Of a stretch of 8,898 bases of DNA, positions 1 through 5,393 are shown piece after piece. Source of the DNA: Streptomyces sp. WM6386 (GTDB taxonomy: Bacteria; Actinomycetota; Actinomycetes; Streptomycetales; Streptomycetaceae); assembly GCF_000972385.1 (NCBI RefSeq), contig NZ_JXTE01000127.1, positions 1 to 8,898 of the forward strand, in the 5' to 3' direction. The notes beneath the pieces are model-generated. The model was not told where the DNA came from, did not search any database, and saw nothing but the letters and a program-made list of their open reading frames with translations. Positions within the stretch are counted from its first letter, which is position 1, and each line of letters starts with the position of its first letter. The position numbers and the translations under genes are program-made.

Positions 1-111
1 CTCGAGCGACGTCGCGTTCACGCCTCGCTCCAGGACGAGCTCTGCGGCGGCTTCCACGATCCGGGCGCGGGTGGCCAGCCCCTTGCGAGTGAGGCCCTCT
101 GGAGTGCTCAT
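1..111 (-). CDS. TetR-family transcriptional regulator, N-terminal part (runs off the window)
   Basis: Only the first 37 codons are present. The minus-strand ATG is at 109-111 and the frame is open to base 1. The sequence reads MSTPEGLTRKGLATRARIVE followed by AAAELVLERGVNATSLE. The RxRIVxAAxELxxERG pattern is the first helix of the TetR DNA-binding domain, and the following N-A-T-S-L-E fits the lead-in to its helix-turn-helix. The ligand-binding domain lies outside the window. The gene is divergent from the aldehyde dehydrogenase and is the natural candidate for its local repressor (inference). No Shine-Dalgarno sequence precedes the ATG. A TAGACT box (118-123, minus strand) ends six bases before it, the spacing expected of a leaderless actinomycete transcript. 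The family call is fairly safe despite the short length; the ligand cannot be guessed. Confidence 0.8.
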   Translation of the reverse strand, partial: MSTPEGLTRKGLATRARIVEAAAELVLERGVNATSLE

Positions 112-217
112 GCGGCCAGTCTACCGTTCTGGACGGATCCATCTGTTATTTTGGATACAGACGTCCAAATCATTGGATGAGCTAGTACAAATTGCTGCCG
201 TCTACCAGGAGTTCTCC
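112..217. promoter_or_regulatory. Divergent tetR / aldehyde dehydrogenase promoter-operator region
   Basis: This 106-bp spacer between divergent starts is the most AT-rich stretch nearby. It holds TTTGGA (150-155), TCCAAA (164-169) and TTGGA (173-177). The first pair is an inverted repeat with an 8-bp spacer and the second pair an inverted repeat around ATCA or shorter. Such clustered half-sites are what a TetR dimer would bind. A leaderless-type -10 box TAGACT sits at 118-123 on the minus strand. No convincing -35/-10 pair was found for the plus-strand gene. The operator role is inference. Confidence 0.5.
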
Positions 218-1705
218 ATGACACTTCAAGATCAATCAGCCCCCGTGGTCGAGCGGGACCTGTTCATCGACAACGAGTGGCGCCCGAGCACGGACGGCCG
301 CTCGCAGTCGCTGGTCAACCCGGCGACGGAAGAGCCGTTCGGCAAGGTCGCCCTGGCGTCGAGTGCCGACGTGGATGCCGCGGTGCAGGCCGCGCGGACC
401 GCGTTCGACGAGGGGCCCTGGCCCCATCTGTCCCTGAAGGAGCGAGCCGACCACCTGCTCGCGCTCGCCGACGAGATCGAGCAGCACACGGACGCCATCG
501 CCGAACTGGTGATGGCCGAGACCGGGCTGGTCATCGGCGCCGCCCGCGGAAACCCGCTGGCCTTCGCCGGTCTGCTGCGCTACTACGCGAGCCTCGCCGA
601 CTCGACCGAACTCCACGAGGTCCGCACCGGCCTGTCCGGCGTCACCGCCCGCATCGAGAAGCGGCCCGTCGGTGTCGTGGCCGCGATCGTGCCGTGGAAC
701 GCGCCGCTCGGTCTTGCCGCCTTCAAGCTTCCCCCGGCCCTCCTGGCCGGCTGCACGATCATCATCAAGCCGTCCGACTTCTCACCGCTGAGCGCCGGCT
801 ACATCGCGGACGCCGCACTCAAGGTCGGCCTGCCGGCCGGCGTGATCAACATCCTCACCGCCAACCCTGAGCAGAGCCAGGAACTCGTCAGCCACCCGGG
901 CGTGGACAAAGTCACGTTCACCGGTTCGACAGGCGTGGGGCGCGCGATCGCCGCGGCCGCGGCACCCACCCTCAAGCAGGTCACGCTCGAACTCGGCGGC
1001 AAGTCACCGGCGTTGATCCTGCCGGACGCGGACCTCGAGCGGCTCGTCTACACGCTGCCGATCAATGTCTGCAACAACAACGGCGCGCAGTGCACGGATC
1101 CGAGCCGGCTGATCGTTCCGGAAAGCCGTAAGGACGAGATCGTCGGGGCACTGGCCGAAGCGTTCGCACGGGTCAAGGTCGGCGATCCGCACGACCCGGA
1201 CGCGATGGTCGGCCCGATGATCAACAAGGCGCACTACGACAAGGTTCTCGGCTTCTTCGAGACGGCCCGCCAGGAAGGCGCGACATTCGCCGTCGGCGGT
1301 GGCCGCGCGCCCGGGTTCGACAAGGGCTACTACGTCTCCGCGACCATCATCACCGACGTGTCGCCCGATTCCCGTGTCGCACAGGAGGAGATCTTCGGCC
1401 CCGTGACCACGGTGCTCACCTACCGCGACGAGGACGAGGCCGAGGCGATCCGGCTGGCCAACCACACCGAGTTCGGGCTCAACGCCGCCGTCTACGGCAG
1501 TGACGAGCAGCACGCGCTCGAGGTCGCACGCAAGATCCGCAGCGGCACGGTCTCGATCAACAACGGCATCACCATCGATCTCGGGGTGCCGTTCGGCGGC
1601 GTCAAGCAGTCGGGCTACGGGCGCGAACTCGGCCCCGAGGGTCTCGACGCGTTCTACAACACGCACGCGATCTTCCTCGACGGCGAGCCGATCGTGACGC
1701 TCTAG
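218..1705 (+). CDS. NAD(P)+-dependent aldehyde dehydrogenase
   Basis: This cytosolic ALDH-superfamily enzyme of 495 aa, full family length, oxidises an aldehyde to the carboxylic acid. The start is ATG 218, preceded by AGGAG at 208-212; an upstream in-frame GTG at 71 would read through the divergent promoter and is unlikely. Visible motifs in order are VPWNAP with oxyanion Asn161, the cofactor-binding KPSD with Lys184, FTGSTGVG (234-241), ELGGKSP with general-base Glu258, catalytic Cys292 in GAQC, EEIFGPV with Glu391 and Phe393, and the C-terminal PFGGVKQSGYGRE oligomerisation region. All catalytic residues are present. The N-terminus (FIDNEWRPS, NPATEE) is typical. It is probably monocistronic: a strong hairpin lies about 60 bp downstream. 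A divergent TetR gene suggests induction by an aldehyde, alcohol or xenobiotic. Substrate is not predictable; it resembles the broad actinobacterial AldA-type dehydrogenases. Confidence 0.95.
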   Translation: MTLQDQSAPVVERDLFIDNEWRPSTDGRSQSLVNPATEEPFGKVALASSADVDAAVQAARTAFDEGPWPHLSLKERADHLLALADEIEQHTDAIAELVMAETGLVIGAARGNPLAFAGLLRYYASLADSTELHEVRTGLSGVTARIEKRPVGVVAAIVPWNAPLGLAAFKLPPALLAGCTIIIKPSDFSPLSAGYIADAALKVGLPAGVINILTANPEQSQELVSHPGVDKVTFTGSTGVGRAIAAAAAPTLKQVTLELGGKSPALILPDADLERLVYTLPINVCNNNGAQCTDPSRLIVPESRKDEIVGALAEAFARVKVGDPHDPDAMVGPMINKAHYDKVLGFFETARQEGATFAVGGGRAPGFDKGYYVSATIITDVSPDSRVAQEEIFGPVTTVLTYRDEDEAEAIRLANHTEFGLNAAVYGSDEQHALEVARKIRSGTVSINNGITIDLGVPFGGVKQSGYGRELGPEGLDAFYNTHAIFLDGEPIVTL

Positions 1706-2011
1706 CGTCACGCGGACGCCCCAGGCCGACACCACGGAGACGGACCCCGGCCGGACCGCATACCACCGCACCGGAGGCTCCTCTGTCCGGAGGGCCTCCG
1801 GTGCGTCCGACGAGTGATCGAAAACGGAGTACGAGTTCGGTCGGCGGCTCCGTCGACCCTTTGGACAAGGGGCTGCCCGGCAGCGATGTGCACGCCGTCC
1901 CCTCACCCCGGCCAGCGATACCGCGACGCGGGTCGCAACCGAGCCCCTGCCTTTCCGGCCACCTGAATACTCCCCCAACCATTCCCCCACCATCGAGCAG
2001 AACGAGGAGCC
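1706..2011. other. Intergenic region between the aldehyde dehydrogenase and the MDR gene
   Basis: This 306-bp stretch holds the hairpin at 1767-1805. After it come about 200 bp that should contain the promoter of the next gene. No good -35/-10 pair stands out: TTGGAC at 1861 lacks a -10 box at proper spacing. A GAGGAG ribosome-binding sequence lies at 2004-2009. I see no convincing coding sequence here; open frames in it are continuations or shadows. Confidence 0.5.
1767..1805 (+). terminator. Strong hairpin terminator after the aldehyde dehydrogenase
   Basis: A 12-bp perfect stem (1767-1778 with 1794-1805) is extended past a one-base bulge (T1779) by CCTC/GAGG (1780-1783 with 1790-1793), closing a 6-nt loop TGTCCG. 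There is no U-tract, as is common for terminators in high-GC actinomycetes. It begins 62 bp after the stop codon. Being a stem-loop it could act in either direction. Confidence 0.8.
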
Positions 2012-2929
2012 ATGCCCAAGGCATACGTCTTCACCGAGTACGGCGGTCCCGAGACACAGACCTTCGTCGACCTGCCCAAGCACGTTCCGGGGCCGGGAGA
2101 GCTTCTGGTCGCGGTGCACGCGGCCGGAGTGAACCCCGTCGACTGGAAGGTGCGCGCCGGCTACCTGCGGGAGGTCCTTCCGCTGACCCTGCCTGCAGCC
2201 CTTGGCACGGAGATCTCCGGCGTCGTAGAGGAGATCGGCGACGGGGTCGAGGGGTTCACCATCGGAGACGAGGTCTTCGGGGCCCTGCCGTTGACCGGCG
2301 GCTACGCCGAATACGCGCTGCTGCCCGCCCAGGCCGCGGCCCACAAGCCGGCCGCCGTGTCGTTCACGGACGCCGCGACCCTGTCGGTGTCGGCGGCCAC
2401 CGCCCACCAGGGCATAGGTCGACTGAACCTCAAGCCCGGTGCCACCCTGCTGGTGAACGGAGCCGGCGGTGGTATCGGCGTTGCCGCCGTGCAGATCGCC
2501 CGCGACCTGGGCGCCATCGTGATCGGCACCGCCGGCCCGGATAAGGCGGAGTTCGTCTCCTCCCTCGGAGCCACCCACATCTCCTATGGACCAGGAGTGG
2601 CTGACCGGATTGCCGCGGTCGCCCCGAACGGCGTGGACGCCATCTTCGATCTGGTCGGCGGCGACGCCCTGTACGCCGTCGCCGGTCTCGCCGCGGACAA
2701 GTCCAGGATCATCACTGCCGTGGACCCGACGGCAGCGTCCGAACTCGGCGGTGGCTACTTCCAAGTGGCGCAGAACGGGGAGTCCCTCTCCCCCCTCGCG
2801 GGCCTGGTCGAGTCCGGCGCACTCGACCCCCACGTCAGCAAGGTCGTGCCGTTCGTCGAGGCAGCGACGGCTCTCGCCGCGGTCGAAGCCGGCCACGCCC
2901 TGGGCAAGACCGTTCTGAAAGTGCGGTGA
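2012..2929 (+). CDS. Zinc-independent MDR oxidoreductase, NADPH:quinone reductase-like
   Basis: This 305-aa cytosolic enzyme belongs to the medium-chain dehydrogenase/reductase superfamily, quinone oxidoreductase branch, which reduces quinones or activated enones with NADPH. The N-terminal GroES-like part opens MPKAYVFTEYGGPE and contains the conserved AAGVNPVDWKVRAG (38-50) and GTEISGVVEEIGDGV (65-79). The Rossmann motif is NGAGGGIGVAAVQIARDLGA (149-168). The cysteine and histidine ligands of zinc alcohol dehydrogenases are absent, which supports quinone or enone reduction rather than alcohol oxidation. The length is slightly short for the family but the C-terminus LGKTVLKVR is complete. The start is ATG 2012 with GAGGAG at 2004-2009, closer than usual (2 nt). 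It has its own terminator hairpin and converges on the HxlR regulator. HxlR proteins often control electrophile- or quinone-responsive reductases, so a link is plausible but not shown. Confidence 0.92.
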   Translation: MPKAYVFTEYGGPETQTFVDLPKHVPGPGELLVAVHAAGVNPVDWKVRAGYLREVLPLTLPAALGTEISGVVEEIGDGVEGFTIGDEVFGALPLTGGYAEYALLPAQAAAHKPAAVSFTDAATLSVSAATAHQGIGRLNLKPGATLLVNGAGGGIGVAAVQIARDLGAIVIGTAGPDKAEFVSSLGATHISYGPGVADRIAAVAPNGVDAIFDLVGGDALYAVAGLAADKSRIITAVDPTAASELGGGYFQVAQNGESLSPLAGLVESGALDPHVSKVVPFVEAATALAAVEAGHALGKTVLKVR

Positions 2930-2930
2930 C

Positions 2931-2971
2931 GGACGCAGTACAACCGGCACCGGAGGGACTCCGCTGCGTCC
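2931..2971 (+). terminator. Hairpin terminator between convergent MDR and HxlR genes
   Basis: GGACGCAG (2931-2938) pairs perfectly with CTGCGTCC (2964-2971). Inside it CGGAG (2951-2955) pairs with CTCCG (2959-2963) around a GGA loop and stacks directly on the outer right arm. It begins one base after the MDR stop codon. The HxlR gene ends 113 bp away on the other strand, so it may serve both. Confidence 0.65.
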
Positions 2972-3083
2972 ACAGAATCGTCGTGCCGAGGCGAGGGACG
3001 TCACGGAGTTGCACGCCGGCGGACGCCGATGGTCGCTGGCCGGTGGCGGAGTACCAAGGCATCAAGCCGCGCCGTCTCGGCTA

Positions 3084-3485
3084 TCAGGGTGCAGTGGCGG
3101 TGTGGACCCGGTGTTCGCGGATCTGGTCCTGGTAGTCCGCGACCCAGGTGATCAGGGACGTGACGACGTGGTGAGGTTGCGGCCCAGGGGGTGAGGGCGT
3201 ACTCCACGCGCGGCGGCACCGCCGCGCGTAGGCGGTCCGGGTCACCAAACCGTCGTGCTGGAGCTGGCGCACGGTGAGGGTGAGCATCCGTTGGGAGATA
3301 CCGGGGACTTCGCGCTGCAGGTCGGTGTGGCGCAGAGGGCCCGCTTCCAGTACGGCGATCACCAGCATGCTCCACTTGTCGACGACCCAGTCCAACACCT
3401 GCCGGACGAAGTCCATCGGCTCAGCGGGGATGCCGACGCACGGCCCCCGGCCTGCGGCGCCATCGGGTCGGTCTGCGGTGTTCAT
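3084..3485 (-). pseudogene. HxlR-family winged-helix regulator with a displaced reading frame
   Basis: The product opens MNTADRPDGA and contains VLDWVVDKWSMLVIAVLEAG and PGISQRMLTLTVRQLQHDGL followed by VTRTAY. This is the HxlR/DUF24 winged-helix core, a DNA-binding dimer that often senses quinones, aldehydes or other electrophiles. After TRTAYA the starting frame gives nonsense. The expected wing VPPRVEYALTP continues in another frame (about 3185-3220), and the original frame resumes with VVTSLITWVADYQDQIREHR to the stop at 3084. Compensating indels are therefore needed near 3220 and near 3180-3195. With them the protein would be about 133 aa, normal for the family. The first break coincides with a GC palindrome (3206-3229), so a sequencing compression is as likely as a real lesion. 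The start is ATG 3485 without a clear ribosome-binding site. The family call is secure; whether the gene is functional is open. Confidence 0.8.
3206..3229. repeat. 24-bp GC-rich inverted repeat inside the HxlR gene
   Basis: The 11-base arms (3206-3216 and 3219-3229) are exact reverse complements with a 2-base centre. The repeat sits where the HxlR frame first breaks. Such structures provoke band compressions in Sanger reads and slippage in replication. Confidence 0.85.
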
Positions 3486-3511
3486 GCCGCACGGGAACCG
3501 GCCATCTCGCT

Positions 3512-3610
3512 TTGGAGGACGGCTCCGACAGGGGGCGGACCTACGTCCACAACAGTACGAGGACCTGGGCGTTCGACGAGGTCGAACGGCTGGCCAAAGC
3601 CGTGCGGTAG
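3512..3610 (+). pseudogene. Orphan C-terminal coding fragment, function unknown
   Basis: One plus-strand frame reads LEDGSDRGRTYVHNSTRTW followed by AFDEVERLAKAVR and stops with TAG at 3608-3610. The composition, with an amphipathic end FDEVERLAKAVR and aromatic and acidic residues, looks like a real protein C-terminus rather than an antisense shadow. The 44-bp palindrome starts five bases after the stop, where a terminator belongs. No start or upstream domain exists: within about 30 bp the frame runs into the start of the divergent HxlR gene. I read it as the 3' end of a gene, probably the original divergent partner of the HxlR gene, whose 5' part was deleted. The family is not recognised. 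It could also be a chance open frame. Confidence 0.35.
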
Positions 3611-3615
3611 CGGTC

Positions 3616-3659
3616 TCCGCGGCGGTTTGCCCACCAGCTGGTGGGCAAACCGCCGCGGA
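3616..3659. terminator. Perfect 44-bp palindrome, probable bidirectional terminator
   Basis: The 22-base arms (3616-3637 and 3638-3659) are exact reverse complements with no spacer; the centre is CCACCAG/CTGGTGG. It lies between the stop of the plus-strand fragment (3610) and the stop of the minus-strand SDR gene (3664), so it serves convergent 3' ends. In RNA of either strand it would form a very stable stem-loop. Its length and perfection exceed those of the other hairpins here. Confidence 0.8.
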
Positions 3660-3663
3660 ACAG

Positions 3664-4317
3664 TCAGACGATCTCTGTCTGGCCGCCGTCGACCACCAGG
3701 TTGGCTCCGTTGACGAATGAGGCGTCATCGGAGGCGAGGAAGGCGATCGAGGCAGCGATCTTTGACCCGGATATGCCGCTCGCGCGACTCGTTGGCCCAG
3801 GTACGGGCCATGGACTGCTGGGCGGCCTTCATGGCTGCGTAGGCACCCAGACCGGGGCTGCCCCGTTCCCCCTCGATGGAGCTCATCAAGACGATCGACC
3901 CGCCCTCGGGCATCCAGCGCAATGCCTTCTGCACGGTGAACGCCACGCCCCGCAGGTTGAGGGCGTACGACGCGTCCAGCTCTTCGCCCGTGTAGCTGTC
4001 GATGGTGCCGAACGACGGTGCGCCGGCACTGGCGACCACCACGTCCACCTGTCCGTCGCGTTCGGCAAGTGTGGCGTAGAGCCGGTCGAGATCGTCATTG
4101 ACGGTCACGTCGGCCTGGACCGCGACCGCGGCAGGTCCCAGCCCGGCGATCGCGAGGTCCAGCCGGACTGCCGACGGCCGACGGCCGACGATGTAGAGGT
4201 GACGCCCTCAGCGACGAAACGTTCGGCGGTGCCGAGTCCCAGGCCAGTGGAGCCTCCGGTGTCGACCACCGTGCGCCCCTCGAATCGCCTCACTGCGACA
4301 GGGCTTGTGTCACTCAT
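3664..4317 (-). pseudogene. Short-chain dehydrogenase/reductase, frameshifted and internally deleted
   Basis: This classical SDR fold would reduce or oxidise a carbonyl or alcohol with NAD(P). The start ATG 4317 gives MSDTSPVAVRRFEGRTVVDT and the cofactor motif TGGSTGLGLG (residues 20-29). Near 4190-4210 the frame changes, and the protein continues with VAVQADVTVNDDLDRLYATL, VVASAGAPSFG (the NNAG equivalent), SIVLMSSIEGERGSPGLG with the catalytic serine, and YAAMK, the YxxxK active site. After ERHIRV (about 3765) the expected stretch VNAxSPG...GxPEE, roughly 40 residues, is missing. The end, IAASIAFLASDDASFVNGA then NLVVDGGQTEIV, follows in another frame to the stop at 3664. Start and stop share a frame but the middle does not. 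The ATG overlaps the stop of the upstream MDR gene by 8 nt, so it was translationally coupled. It is probably inactive because part of the substrate region is gone. Confidence 0.85.
4170..4190. repeat. Triple 7-bp tandem repeat GCCGACG in the SDR gene
   Basis: Three exact copies of the 7-mer GCCGACG run from 4170 to 4190, next to the point where the SDR reading frame changes. A 7-bp unit shifts the frame with each gain or loss, so slippage here can contribute to the break. Confidence 0.8.
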
Positions 4318-5251
4318 GGTCCGGGACCAATACGATCCGGCCTCGGAGCCCGCCCGCGGCGAGGGCCCGGTGGGCATCCGCGATCTGATCCAGGGAATAG
4401 GTCCTGGCTACCCGGAGGCTGATCAGACCGGCGCCCGCGTAGGCCGCCAGCTTGGCCAGGCGTCCGGCGTCGGTGTGCCACGCCATATTGATCATCCGCA
4501 CCTGGCGGCGCGCCATGGGAGCGGAGTTGAGCAGCGACACAAACGCACCGCCGTGCCGTACGGCGTCCGCCGCCCCGGCGGCCAGGTTGGCCGCGTCGAC
4601 CGCGCCGTCCACACCGCCGGGCACCAGCCGGCGCACCGTGGGCACCAGGTCGTCGTCGCGGGAGACGAAAAGCTGCGCTCCGGCCTCCAGGACGAGCTTC
4701 TCGTCGCCCGGTCCCGCCTGGGCGACCACGTTCAGCCCGCGCAGCCGCGCAAGCTCGACCGTGAAGAGTCCGACCCCGCCGGCAGCGCCCGACACCAGCA
4801 GCCACTGCCCCGGCTCCAGGGCCAACGCGTCCAGCGCCTGGTCGGCGGTGGTCGCGTTCAGCCCGACCGTGGCCAGGTGCACCAGGTCCGTTCCGCCCGG
4901 AGCGGGGGCAAGTTCCCAGTCTTCCAGTACGACGTACTCGGCCTGCGTCCCCAGCGGCCGGTCCAGTCGCTCCTGAGTACCGAGGACGGCGTCCCCGACG
5001 GCGAACCTGGTGACACCCTCGCCGAGCGCGGCGACGGTGCCGGCCACATCCGTGCCGAGACCGAACTGCGGGCGTGCCGCGGTCGCGCCGTACTGAATGT
5101 TGAGCCCCATGCGCACCATCACGTCGGCGAAGTTGACCGTAGCGCCGACCACCTTGACCAGTACCTCTCCGGGCCCCGGTTCGGGTGTCGCCACCTCCAC
5201 GACCTCGATCGCCTCGGGGCCGCCGGACTCTCGAACTACTGCTGCACGCAT
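4310..5251 (-). CDS. Zinc-independent MDR oxidoreductase (quinone/enone reductase-like)
   Basis: This 313-aa cytosolic NADPH-dependent oxidoreductase is in the same broad superfamily as the gene at 2012 but clearly diverged from it. It opens MRAAVVRESGGPEAIEVVEV and has GEVLVKVVGATVNFADVMVR (28-47), GTDVAGTVAALGEGV (66-80) and the Rossmann motif SGAAGGVGLFTVELARLRGL (154-173). There are no zinc ligands. The C-terminus YSLDQIADAHRALAAGGLRG followed by RIVLVPDHE is complete. The start is ATG 5251 with AGGAC and GAGAGGA upstream. The open frame extends to 5476 but that part is antisense to the divergent regulator. The stop overlaps the start of the SDR gene, forming a two-gene operon. The divergent MmyB-like regulator probably controls it. 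Reduction of quinones, enones or a specialised metabolite is plausible; substrate unknown. Confidence 0.93.
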   Translation of the reverse strand: MRAAVVRESGGPEAIEVVEVATPEPGPGEVLVKVVGATVNFADVMVRMGLNIQYGATAARPQFGLGTDVAGTVAALGEGVTRFAVGDAVLGTQERLDRPLGTQAEYVVLEDWELAPAPGGTDLVHLATVGLNATTADQALDALALEPGQWLLVSGAAGGVGLFTVELARLRGLNVVAQAGPGDEKLVLEAGAQLFVSRDDDLVPTVRRLVPGGVDGAVDAANLAAGAADAVRHGGAFVSLLNSAPMARRQVRMINMAWHTDAGRLAKLAAYAGAGLISLRVARTYSLDQIADAHRALAAGGLRGRIVLVPDHE

Positions 5252-5393
5252 CTGTCCTGTCTTCCTCTCCGCGCGTCCCATGTGGAAGGCGCGGTCCGAC
5301 GTTCGTCCACCGGTGAGCCGCGAGGAAGGTCCGCTCCTACCTGGGTCCAGCAGGGCCAGGCAGGGCCGCCGGCGGCGGCGTACCGTCGATGAG
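5252..5393. promoter_or_regulatory. Divergent promoter region between the MDR-SDR operon and the MmyB-like regulator
   Basis: This 142-bp spacer separates divergent starts. On the plus strand TACCGT (5381-5386) fits the TAnnnT -10 pattern and lies 7 bases before the GTG start, compatible with a leaderless transcript. A direct repeat of GCAGGGCC occurs at 5350-5357 and 5360-5367, a 10-bp period of one helical turn, over the expected -35 region. No clear -35 or -10 box was found for the minus-strand operon. Confidence 0.5.

Noticed and set aside
71..217. In-frame upstream extension of the aldehyde dehydrogenase to a GTG at 71
   Set aside because: It would read through the divergent promoter and the tetR start and has no family similarity; ATG 218 has a proper ribosome-binding site and a typical ALDH N-terminus.
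1861..1889. Promoter for the MDR gene with TTGGAC as -35
   Set aside because: No -10-like hexamer occurs at 16-19 bp spacing, so the match is not better than chance.
1004..3004. Minus-strand open frame of 666 codons antisense to the aldehyde dehydrogenase and MDR genes
   Set aside because: It lies opposite two well-supported genes, its Arg/Gly/Val/His-rich composition is that of an antisense shadow, and no domain is recognisable.
3641..5392. Plus-strand open frame of 583 codons across the SDR and MDR genes
   Set aside because: It is antisense to both conserved genes, of low-complexity composition and without a recognisable domain; an artefact of high-GC codon bias.
5097..5393. Longer N-terminus for the MmyB-like regulator
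   Set aside because: The extra residues are antisense to the MDR start and spacer; regulators of this family begin just before the GxFLRxRR motif.
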